From assembly GCF_030272615.1 (NCBI RefSeq), contig NC_081412.1:139006747-139070746 (forward strand): 64,000 bases of DNA, given 5' to 3'. Below, in pieces: positions 1 through 9,960 of the stretch (positions are counted from its first letter, which is position 1; the number at the start of each line of letters is the position of its first letter). Made by a program: the position numbers and the translations under genes. The notes under the pieces are model-generated. The model was not told where the DNA came from. It saw nothing but the letters and a program-made list of their open reading frames with translations, and made no database searches. Source of the stretch: Cryptomeria japonica (Eukaryota; Streptophyta; Pinopsida; Cupressales; Cupressaceae).

Positions 1-1560
1 TCATAAAGTACTTATCACCATAATAGCTTCTAGTCCTCATAGGACCACATAGATCGGTGTGAACTAAATCAATGATATGCTCTGAATAAAAAGTTTTACT
101 CTTAAAAGATATAGAAGTCATCTTACCCATCTGACAGTCCTTACACAACACATTGTCTGGTTTCACAAGCTGGGGCATACCTCTCACAATACTTGATTTG
201 CTAACCTTTATCAAATTTTCAAAGTTCACATGACAAAACCTCTTGTGTCATATCCAATTGTCTTCAATCTTAGCCACCAAACAACTATTCACATTAGTAT
301 ATAGATGAAAAAGATTACCTTTAGTCTGTTTTCCAGTAGCAATCAACTCTCCTTTACTTCCAAGGATCCTGCGCACTCCACTCTTAAATTCAAGAAGATA
401 TCCTTTATCATTTAATTGTCCAACACTCAATAAGTTATTTTTTTATCCATCTACCCAAAAGACATCATTTGCATTACTTTTTCCATTCAATGAAATAGAC
501 CCTTTACCTTTAACCATGTAGGGTGAGTTGTTACCAAACCTTACCACACCGCCATCAAATTATTCAAGAGATATGAACTTGTTTCTATCATTTCTCATGT
601 GGTGTGAGAAACCACTATCTATTATCCATTCATCACTGCTATCCATGTGTGATACCAAATCTTTTTCATCAGTCAAATCTTCCTTCACAACAACAAAGAC
701 AATTTACGCATTGTCCTCTTCCTTAGATTCCTCATCTGTCACACCTTCATCCACTGTAACATAGCACTATTTCTTTCCTTTTCCTTTAAATTTCTTGAGC
801 TTTTCCTTTTTATCACCATTAGGACAATTTGCAGCAATGTGTCCAATCTTATTGCAGGAAAAACACTTCAAAGGAAGTTTACCTTTGTACTTATCGGTGC
901 CTCTAGGAAATTGTTTAGCCAATAGTGCCTCATGTTCCATCAGATGATCTTCATCATCACCATCTCCTCTACTACTGCCATGACTAGACCTAAAATCATG
1001 ATTATGACAAATATCCTTTCATTTCTTTACATGTATCAGTTACAGAAGCCTTAAAAGAAGATTCAAATGACTTAGAAACACTATTATCAAATTTGTTTAA
1101 TTTAAATGTAGTCAATTTACCAATAAGGGAATCAACAGTAACTTTATCTTTAGAAACAGATCTCAATTCTTGTATTGCAGATACCCTACTATCATATTGT
1201 GGTAAGAGAGAGTTCTAAGCATCTTACTAACAACAATATCTTCTTCAATTTTACCTCCAACACTCTTGATACCACCTACAACTTCCTTAATCCTTTGTCC
1301 ATATTGTGCTCTATTCTCACCATCAACCATTCTCATATCATCAAATTTACCTCTAAGAATTTCTTCCTTATCCCTTTGTACATGTTCATCACCTCCATAA
1401 ATCAAACCTAATTTCTCCCATACTTCAAATGCAATCTCTAATCCATGAACATCTAAATACTCAAAGTCAAACAAAGTACTTACAATTGCTTCAAGTACCT
1501 GTATTTTTTCTTGCTACTCCTTAAGTTGATTGGGTGTCACTAATACATTTGGCCTAAAAT
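1..1560 (-). mobile_element. Ty1/Copia polyprotein relic (gag to start of integrase)
   Basis: Read on the minus strand, from high to low coordinates, this stretch holds the N-terminal half of a Copia polyprotein. A UBN2-type gag block lies at about 1163-1500 (WEKLGLIYGG near its start). A CCHC zinc knuckle reading KCFSCNKIGHIAANC lies at about 833-880. The gag-pre-integrase block at about 248-435 begins LLSVGQLNDKGY and leads into the His/Cys zinc module and the first residues of the integrase core (HTDLCGPMRT) at the window edge. This is the standard Copia order. The element is broken, with several breaks, and continues beyond the left edge, so neither LTR nor target duplication can be judged. 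A second Copia gag relic at 11.77-12.30 kb ends in the same zinc-knuckle wording and may be of the same family. Confidence 0.9.
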
Positions 1561-1890
1561 TCTGACGGAGAAGGTATATTATGAACAAATTTGATTTTTT
1601 TTAAAAATTGCCCGCATTCATTAGAATTCCGATGATAATTCAATATCTGTTTTCGACAGAGAAGGAATTGGCAATGAAATTTGTGTTTTTTTACAAAAAG
1701 TGCCCGCATTCGTGGAAATTCTAAAGACCGCGGACATTAAAAAAAAAATAGACCAAGACATTTCAAACATCATTTTGTGGCCTCTTCCCATTCTCACATT
1801 GCCACCCCAGCAGCATACTCCCACCTAGAGTAAGCGTACTCCAGGTTTGGGATGAGGCACGTGAACCATTTTGATCAATTAATGCCAGCT
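1561..1890. other. Unassigned sequence left of a short repeat cluster
   Basis: No gene is recognised. Two similar stretches at about 1565-1640 and 1640-1720 each run from a gaag/gaattg phrase into 'tgcccgcattc', so a diverged ~85 bp duplication is likely. The small ORFs on both strands have no recognisable domain. Confidence 0.4.
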
Positions 1891-1894
1891 CCAA

Positions 1895-2205
1895 GCAATG
1901 TCGGCTCATGGAATAGGGTTTACGAAAATGGGAGCAATGTCGGCTCATGGAATAGGGCAGGTGCAAAGCTCTATCAACATCCCCCAGCCTGTGCAAAAAT
2001 GGGAGCAATGTCAGCTCATGGAATAGGGGCATGCTCCCGGGGGCTAAAGACCAATAGGCTTCATTCCCCTTCTTTCATTCATTAGTATCGGTCACCCATC
2101 TATTTTGCACCTCCAAATAGTGATGTTTCTCATTCTCCATTGGCCTGGGTGCAGGTGTAAAGCTCTGTCAACATCCCCATCCTATGCGAAAATGGGAGCT
2201 TTGAA
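1895..2205. repeat. Short interspersed direct repeats (GCAATGTCGGCTCATGGAATA family)
   Basis: A ~24 bp phrase, gcaatgtcggctcatggaat with minor variation, occurs at about 1895-1918, 1933-1957 and 2004-2027. A longer phrase beginning 'aggtgcaaagctctatcaac' at about 1958-2005 recurs at about 2153-2200 as 'aggtgtaaagctctgtcaac'. The copies are nested and unequally spaced. No coding function is apparent. Confidence 0.7.
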
Positions 2206-5200
2206 ATGGCATGCCGACTGTTTGACAGATTACCTCAGAGAAATTGGAAGTTTTGGAACAAGGTATGAACATCTATCATATGATAAATAATAGAGGAATT
2301 TTGTCACATGTTGTAGTTGCAATTGCCAAAGTACATGTTTTAAAGATGTTTTATATCATAGAATCAACATTCCAATGTCTATTTATTTTTAAAATTTGGA
2401 TATCATATTCCCAACTGATGTCTGTTTTCATGAAACTATTCCTTTAGGCAAGGAAAAAAAGCCTGAAAAAACTACACAAGGCTTAAACCATTATTCATAG
2501 CCCCTAGAAAATCTCTTCATTACCAAAAAAACCTATTCATACTTGAAAACATTATTCACACCTAAAACATTGTCCATGCCTAAGACATTAATCACAACAT
2601 CAAATAATATTCATAGTGTAAATAAACACTATTCATGTTTAAACTATTGTTCATAGATTCATTTAACCTCAAAAATTACTCTAGAAGCTCTTGAGTCCAA
2701 ATTTGTTGTTTTCTATACTAATTATGGGGTTTGAAATCTATTTAGTATGATTATGTAATAGCCCTTGTCCAATTATGACTGAAAAACAAGGAATATTCAT
2801 TGTCAAATCTGTGTGTTATGCTATTCGCTACTGTTGCGTGTTATGCAGACTGCTGTCTCGGAAGTTTTCAGTTTGGTATAGAGGTGAACCATCACATATT
2901 TCTCATAAATGTACAACTATAATTGACTGCAAGTGAAAAAATCATAGCCAAGAATGCATATACAATCAAATTATGACGATCTAACACCAAATTAGACTCA
3001 AAATCAAAATGTTTAGCTTGCCGACATTATGTCAAACAATTGGCAAGAGTCCTCAGAAAATGGGCATATGATGATGCAACCTCAAATTCCTCTTATTTCA
3101 TATCTAAAAATGATGAAAATCATTTGTGTCTTAAATAATGAGATCAACAACTAAAAATGGGAAAATAATATCCTAATTACGACTCCCTAATTAGTATAAG
3201 ATACTATATCCAATATTATACTAAGGATAAATATTCAAAAAGTATAATAATTACACTAATACATATATCGCTCTCATGCCTTCCTTAATTTCATATAAGG
3301 TCCCTCTATCCAAATATGAAGTCTCAAGGGAGTTGTATGTGTCAATTATTCAAGCTTCTTCTAAATCTATTCCAACCTCTTCTTCCAACACATGTCTTGA
3401 TGATGGTTGAGGATCTTTAAACTTTGAAAATATGAATGAACACACTCCTCTAGACATGATTTAAATACCACATTTAATTATAAACATGGATGCATTGGAC
3501 ATGATTTAGGATGTGTGCAATGAAGTGTGGAGGTTCATGAGAAATATACATTACATTTTTCTAAAGAAGATTTAGGTTTATATCCTCCTTTGTTGACATC
3601 CCCTCCCCCATTGTCTAATATATCTATGACTTTTCCAACAACTTTTAATCACACCAAGAGATAATTTTGTATGAGTTTCTTAAAGCCAACTTTATTACTC
3701 CCCCCTTGAAAAATTGAAGAAAAAACCATAAACAAAATTAGGACAAAATTACTTATTAGGGGCTCATTGTCATTCATGGTACTACGTACGATTTCATGTG
3801 AAATCATACTTGGGAGGCAACATAATAGCCTAGTTCGTCTTGTCTCTACATTGTGGAGCAACAATAATAGTTGTCAATTGTTCCTCTTTTTTAAGGATCC
3901 ACTTTACCTTTGTTGATTTTTATCTTTTATAACTTGATATCATTTCTTGCATAGAATTGTCCTTAATCCAAATTCTCTCCTTGCTTGGACATGTGCATTC
4001 CTTGATTAGGACCTCTTTCTTTCTTGAAATGGTATATATTTTATGAACGATCTCTCCTTGGTGATAGAAAGTGTGCAATCCTTCATCAAGGATACCATTT
4101 CCTAGCAATATGGAAGGTTTGTATTCTTAATCCCCTGCCCATTTCTTAATTTAAAAGATGATATCTTTATTAAATATCTCCTCTATTTTTGGAGGTAGAC
4201 ATATTTAGGAAAAGATCTCTTCCTCCCTCTTTAAAATGATCCCTTTACACTTGTTGAAAAATATCTCTTTTACAACTATCTCTTCCTTTCTTATAGCAAT
4301 GAGGCATGTACAAGGATCTTTCTTCCTAGCTTGGAATGCATGTATGTTTATCAAGGGTATTTTCTTGGTGTTGAAGGTACTTATCCTTGATCACTATCTA
4401 CCTTAAGATATCAACCTAGAGGTATGTTCACATCTTAAGGGGAGGCATATGAGCTCTCCTTTTTTCTCGTGTTAATTCATTTATGTTATATCCTCAAACT
4501 AGAACTATTGTGTTACATAGTGCCCCTAGGGCATGGTTACCATTTTTTTGAGATTCGTTAAAGGTTACTTGGAATAGCATGGATTGCTAGTGTGATCATT
4601 GTTGTTGTTTACACCTTTGCAAGTGTTGGTTATTATTGTTGTTTGTGTTTTGTGTCACTACAACAACCATTTTGTAGTAGAGTTTTTGGATTGCCTTGTG
4701 AACAAATGGTTTTGTTTGTTAATCTTCTCTATCATGGATCACCTAGCATAACACAACTTGCTAGCCAATGAAATCCATGATGTAGCATGAATCGCCCAAC
4801 ATTACACAATTTGTTAGCTAGTAGTATTCATGTTTCTTCTCTTTTCTCTTATCATATGACTAATAGTAAGCATCTCTTTAGTAGACCTAGAAGTCATATC
4901 TCTTCTCCTATGATAGAGTGTTCAAGTAGAATTGTTGGGACTAGGAGGTGCGGATCGACCAGATCCTCCACTTGTCAGATGTAGACAAAATGAATTATTT
5001 TTGGATTAGGATGGTACACAAAATCTACTATCAAAAGGTTGTCAAAAATTCTTGGGATTAGGAGGTGTGAACTGGCCTAGTCTTCTGCTTTTCATGCCAT
5101 CAAAATTTGAGTTTGATTGTCATCATTTACTTTGCCAAATTCTTCACACGTAACTCCTGAATCAATTTCCTACACACAAAATGATGAAAATAGGTTTGTT

Positions 5201-5880
5201 GATGGGGGCTTTCCTAGGTCAAACCTCGGGTTGTGAATTAACCTTCAAGTATAATGTTTTCCTTTTGAGGGAAAGGAGAGATCTAATCTAAAAATGCTTG
5301 AAATTGAACATGATACCTTGATGAATCTTTCTTGAATCCTTACACAAGGTTTTAGGATGTCATGCAGAATGTTGATCATGAATGTTGTGCTTTAACTTGA
5401 ATTCTCCTTCAATTCATGATGAATGCTTGATTTCTTGTTCACTTGGAGTTGAATTGATTTTATAACTAAGAGATCACTTGAATTGTAGGTATACCCCTTC
5501 AAATGTTTGAATTTTTGGAGCCGACTGACATGAAGCTAATTGTTTTTTCACACACATGAGGCAAGAAATGAGGGGTCCTATTTTGGGTCCCAATCACGAG
5601 TACCAGGGAACCTACGGCATCCTAGTCTTGTCAATGAGGACTTAAAATTGAACAGAGGTTGAGGAAGGAGTTGAAAATGGAGATTTCAAGATGATGTGAG
5701 TAGAATCAAAGTGGGCATGTAGAAAAACATGCCTAGGGGATATTTAGGATGGGACATGCTAAAGTGGGCATCAATGTCTCAAGATCAGATGGACCTCAAG
5801 TGATTGTCTCCATTGCATATGATTTGTTTGGGTGATATACTTCACCATTCTACTCACAAGAATTTTATTAAGTCTCAAAT
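2206..5880. other. AT-rich intergenic DNA with decayed repeats, no gene recognised
   Basis: At 2480-2680 a word of the type 'attattca(t/c)a' recurs about every 20-40 bp, a decayed minisatellite-like patch. At 3900-4420 phrases such as 'ccttgattagga' and 'tccttgatcacta' recur loosely, suggesting old tandem structure. At 5200-5900 the sequence has the look of decayed LTR material, but no boundary could be fixed. All ORFs are short and lack recognisable domains. Confidence 0.5.
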
Positions 5881-5908
5881 ATAGGGCTCATAACTTATTA
5901 ATGATGTA

Positions 5909-6190
5909 GTGAAAGTCCTTCATGAAGGACTTCTAGAAGTATTTTTGGATGAGTCTTTGTCAATTGTAGAGAAAATACAATTGATGCTTAATGGATTTAA
6001 GGAACGTGCTTTCACATTGGAAGCCAAAGTTTTGAAGGATGTAGAGAAGAAGGTGGAAGAGAAAAGAATAGAAGTTTTGGTTATTAGATGTGCAACAACA
6101 CATATCCAACTACAAGAAGGCATAAAAATTTTTTTAGAAAAGTGTAAAGGATGTAGTGGCGACATACATGTTTTAAAAGAAATGGCCTAA
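5909..6190 (+). CDS. Hypothetical 93-codon ORF, probably repeat-derived
   Basis: I do not recognise this ORF. It encodes a charged, Lys/Glu-rich, largely helical-looking peptide (KVLKDVEKKVEEKRIEVLVI in the middle), compatible with a short coiled coil. There is no signal peptide or membrane segment. The coding look fades after the stop, and three copies of an 'aagggggaga' purine tract follow at about 6709, 6800 and 6858, of the kind that precedes a 3' LTR. I infer it is the tail of an ORF from an unclassified retroelement rather than a host gene. It could also be a chance ORF. Confidence 0.3.
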   Translation: MKVLHEGLLEVFLDESLSIVEKIQLMLNGFKERAFTLEAKVLKDVEKKVEEKRIEVLVIRCATTHIQLQEGIKIFLEKCKGCSGDIHVLKEMA

Positions 6191-6699
6191 ATATACTAAG
6201 GACATTAAGGGTCACATAGATATTATAGCATCACAAATTGTACAACTATCCAATACTATAGACATGAAGAATGATGCAGAAAGAAACAAAAGGCTTCAAA
6301 TAGAAAACGTGTAAATGCAACTAAATCCATTGACTAATAAGAAGAACAAAATTAAGAAATAGTTCGATCATCTGAGAGATGTTGTATACTTGCAACTCAT
6401 CAGCATGGTGAGACTGTTTGAAGACTCTTAGAAGCTTGATTTGGTGGTGAAGGTTTCAAATAACTGTAGGGAGGCAGAGGATATTATTTTGAATATTTAA
6501 AGTCAATACAATATTTTGGCCTCTACGTAAGAAGATTGGAAGACCTCTTGGTATCAACTCAAGTTCATTCACAAGGGCATCATGCCCCTTACCATGCAAG
6601 CTACTTAGTTTTTGCGGGTAAGAATTGTTTTTGTTTTTGTACAAACATATGTAGATGAGTAGAAGATTTTTGGAGCACAATTTTGGTTATCAGTTTTGT

Positions 6700-7245
6700 T
6701 CATACACTAAGGGGGAGATGATGAAGATAGGGAAAGAAATTTTGTAGAGATTGATGGAGTTTGTACAATAATGAAGAGATGTCCTTATCTTTGGTGTCAA
6801 AGGGGGAGAGATATATTGGTGTTTTGGTGGTTTCATGAGTGTTTCCATCAATGACAAAGGGGGAGATGTTTTAAATATGATTTTGTGTTGTCATTTACTT
6901 TTTCGTACTCATCGAGATAACATAAGTCGATGACCTCTCTTCTTTTTGATCGATGTGAGTTATCCTGCTAGTCTCATTGGGCATCGAGATAGCTTAAAAT
7001 GTGTTCAGACGATGGGCATAGAGGTTGAATACCTAGTGGATTGTAATGTGGTATAGTGAATTCAATATTTTGAAATTATTGTTTTTATTTATCCCTTGAT
7101 ATTTATGATTTTTTTGGTTATGGTTGTATTTTCACTATTTTATGGTTTATTGGTTTGTAATGGTAATTTAGTGTTCTTTCATATTTTTGTATAGATACTT
7201 TATAATAGCCTATTATGGTGATTTGTTCTATTATGGATAATGTTG
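6700..7245 (+). other. Polypurine tracts followed by possible decayed LTR
   Basis: Three purine tracts with the core AAGGGGGAGA lie at about 6709-6719, 6799-6810 and 6857-6867. The last is followed by TGTTTTAAATATG, a possible LTR start. The following ~380 bp is AT-rich with several 'atcgatg/atcgaga' words. No partner LTR was found in the window, so this is only a candidate 3' end of a broken element. Confidence 0.3.
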
Positions 7246-7699
7246 TGGGTCAGACGGCTTCGTCGTCGGTGAATGAAAGCATTGCATGAGTTCTACTTTA
7301 AAAAATTACATGAAACATTTTTAATTTATTTGATTCAGTGTTATTTCAAAAAAAGATTATCAATGATGTTTCCTTTCTCCAAGAATTGGATCTAGGATCT
7401 TTCTGTTAGATAATATGTAACATCCAATGACTAAATTTTTTCTTTACAAATGCTTATTTTATTTAATTATCATCAAAGCGTGAATTATAATTTATATCTA
7501 TGCAGAAGCAGAAGATACAAGTTGAAGACTCGTGTGCAAGTAAATTTCATAAAAGAAAGCAAGCAGGCATTATCTTGAATGACATGGAAACAAGCTCATC
7601 AGTTTCCTAGAAAAGAGCAATTGGAGAAAAGTAGAGGAAAGTGTTAGAGGATGATAAATACATAGAGAGTATGCAATACAAACAAACAATGTCTAGAGT

Positions 7700-8457
7700 G
7701 TGTGATGTGACATCTCTAATTTATGTCTAGAGGAACTAACTAGTTTTGGAATTCCTAAGAAACCTATTGGGCCACGCTTGGAGGTAATCAATATGTTCAT
7801 GCAAGGGCCACCTTTTTTCTATTATGAGAATGATGCTTTTACACCGAAGGATATTTGGAAGGCAATATCCAAAAAATTCTATAGTGCATGGAACAAGAGT
7901 TGGTGGACTCGAAGTACTTCTCGGCTTCCAGAAGACCAAGAGGTTATGTACACAATCTCCTAATAGAAGGGAAATTTCAAGCATTACCTCTCCCCCCCAT
8001 GGCTATTCAGGAAGAACTTCCTCAGACAAAGGACTATTGGCCTCCATGGGATCAAAGAAAAAAATTGAATTGCATAGACTCTAGACGATGTGGTGGTGTC
8101 CTTCATGAAGAAATTTGCACTATAATTCAAAATTCATGAGGGAAACTGCAAGATAGTGAACAAAAATACATTCTTGAAAAGTGTGAAGAATGGAACTTGG
8201 TTTGGGTGGGGCCAGGTTAGGTGGCTCCTCTAGAGGTTGACGAGATAGAAATTATATTAGGATTTGAAAAAGATCACACTTGTGGAACTTCGTGTGCGAC
8301 TGATCGATTGCACTGTTTGGGTAATGCATTCCAAATAGATACAGTTGCATACCATTTATCTATCTTGAAAGCATTTTATCTTGATGGCATCAAATTAAAG
8401 TACTTCCTCTATTTTTTGGTATTGGTGGAGCAGAGTTTGCATTGCATCAACCTCGGA
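7700..8457 (+). pseudogene. DRM2: DRM-like de novo DNA methyltransferase fragment, left arm
   Basis: Translation recovers the start of the catalytic half of plant DRM proteins, in which motifs VI-X precede I-V. Seen in order: GPPFFYYEN, a KYFSASRRPRGYVHNL block matching the family's KYFCAAARKRGYIHNLP, LPLPPMAIQEELPQTK, YWPPWDQRKKLNC, EEWNLVWVGPG, APLEVDEIEIILGF, LGNAFQIDTVAYHLSILK, then a degraded version of the SAM-binding motif I (family LFSGIGGGEVAL) where the arm ends. Relative to the right arm there is a 2 bp insertion just before the 'WNKSWW' stretch, and there are in-frame stops near 8140 and 8218, so it cannot make a functional enzyme. An acceptor-like 'tctatgcag' at about 7505 precedes an exon-like stretch, implying a copy of genomic DNA. 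Family assignment is firm; the parent gene is not in the window. Confidence 0.9.
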
Positions 8458-8491
8458 TACATATTTTCGTAGATACAACACAACTTAAATG

Positions 8492-9235
8492 TGTCCCAGG
8501 TCGATGCAAAGCAACCTTTGCTCTAGAGATCACCAAAAAATAGAGAAAGAACTTTAATGCCATCAGGATAAAATTCTTTCAAGATAGATAAATGGTATGC
8601 AACTGTATCTATTTAGAATTCATTACCCAAACAGTGCAATCGATCAGTCACACACGAAGTTCCACGAGTGTGATCTTTTTCAAATCCTAATATAATTTCT
8701 ATCTCCTCAACCTCTAGAGGAGCCACCTAACCTAGCCCCACCCAAACCAAGTTCCATTCTTCGCACTTTTTCAAGAATGTATTTTTGTTCACTATCTTGC
8801 AGTTTCCCTCATGAATTTTCAATTATAGTGCAGAGTTCTTCACAAAGGACACCACCACATCGTCTAGAGTCTATGCTTCAATTTTTTTCTTTCATCCCAT
8901 GGAGGCCAATAGTCCTTTATCTAAGGAAGTGCTTCCTGAATATTCATGGGGGGGAGAGGTAATTCTTGAAATCACCCTTCTATTGGGAGATTGTGTACAT
9001 AACCTCTTGGTCTTCTGGAAGCCGAAAAGTACTTCGAGTCCACCAACTCTTGTTCCATACTATAGAATTTTTTGGATATTGCCTTCCAAATATCCTTCTG
9101 TGTAAAAGCATCATTCTCATAATAAAAAAAAGGTGGTCCTTGCATGAACACATTGATTTCTTGCAAGCGTGGCCCAATAGGTTCCCCAAGAACTCCAAAA
9201 CCAGTTAGTCTCTCTAGACATAAATTAGAGAGGTC
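8492..9235 (-). pseudogene. DRM2: DRM-like de novo DNA methyltransferase fragment, right arm
   Basis: This is the mirror copy of the left-arm fragment, read on the minus strand. The block 9166-8972 keeps an open frame through GPPFFYYEN, DIWKAISKKFYS, QELVDSKYFSASRRPRGYVH and NLPIEG before a stop. It retains the FYSMEQELVDSKYF junction that the left arm has lost, so the two arms have decayed at different places. Further on, the WNLVWVG and TVAYHL regions are recognisable but out of frame. It lacks the catalytic PC motif and most of the SAM-binding half. It is not expected to be an enzyme; any role would be through RNA. Confidence 0.88.
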
Positions 9236-9705
9236 ACATCACACACTCCAGACATTGTTTGTTTGTATTGCATACTCTCTATGTATTTATCACCCTTTAA
9301 CACTTTCCTCTGCTTTTCTCCAATTTCTCTCTTCTAGGCAGCTGAGGAGCTTGTTTCCATGTCATTCAAGATAATGCCTGCTTGCTTTCTTTTACGAAAT
9401 TTACTTGCATATGAGTCTTCAGCTTGAATCTTCTTCTTCTGCACAGATATAAATTATAATTCATGCTCAAATGATAATTAAATAAAATAAGCATTTGTAA
9501 AGAAAATATTTAGTCATTGGATGCTACATATTATTTGACAGAAAGATCCTAGACAATTCTTGGAAAAAGGAAACATCATTAATAATCTTTTTTTGCAAAT
9601 AATATTGAATCAAATAAATAAAAAATGTTTTATGCAATTTTTAAAAGTAGAACTCATGCAATGCTTTCATGCACTGATGGCCAAGTCATCTGACCCACAG
9701 CATCT

Positions 9706-9960
9706 GATACTGTTGGAATTTTGACGACAACTAAAGAAACATCCGACAAGGATGTTGTATGTCCGACGTCACTTCCTTGTCGGACAGTCGTCATTTCATG
9801 GTAGTGGGAGAGCTTCAAAATTTTGACTGTAATCCGATGATATTTTTGGTCAGAGGAGCAAACATAACAGTCGTCAAAAGAGTTCATAACGTCATCGAAC
9901 TACTAATGCAAATGGCATCGTCGAGAAGACCAACGATGATTTTTCAATGATTACATTTGT
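9706..9960. other. Short unassigned segment between inverted repeat and Copia relic
   Basis: About 250 bp with reiterated 'gtcgtca', 'ccgacaagg' and 'gtcggac' words, some in inverted pairs (for example near 9748-9784). An open frame exists on the minus strand, but it has no recognisable domain and differs in composition from the flanking Copia gag start. Confidence 0.35.

Larger units (their letters stand above)
7249..9703. repeat. Large inverted repeat carrying DRM-type methyltransferase sequence
   Basis: The left arm (about 7249-8457) and the reverse complement of the right arm (about 8492-9703) match along their whole length, with a spacer of about 34 bp. Outer ends both read TGTGGGTCAGA going inwards. 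In a ~400 bp stretch compared by eye about 30 positions differ, i.e. roughly 92% identity, so the duplication is not recent, or the arms evolve independently. Arm lengths are almost equal (about 1209 and 1212 bp). Both arms contain the same DRM-like coding block and the same non-coding flank, which looks like intron sequence. No target duplication was evident at the outer ends. A transcript through the centre would fold into a ~1.2 kb hairpin. Confidence 0.93.

Noticed and set aside
6867-7245. A defined 3' LTR after the AAGGGGGAGA tracts
   Set aside because: Only one side is visible and no partner LTR or right boundary was found; listed only as a weak candidate.
9654-9887. 77-codon minus-strand frame next to the inverted repeat
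   Set aside because: No match to DRM or to Copia gag; composition follows local GTCGTC reiterations.
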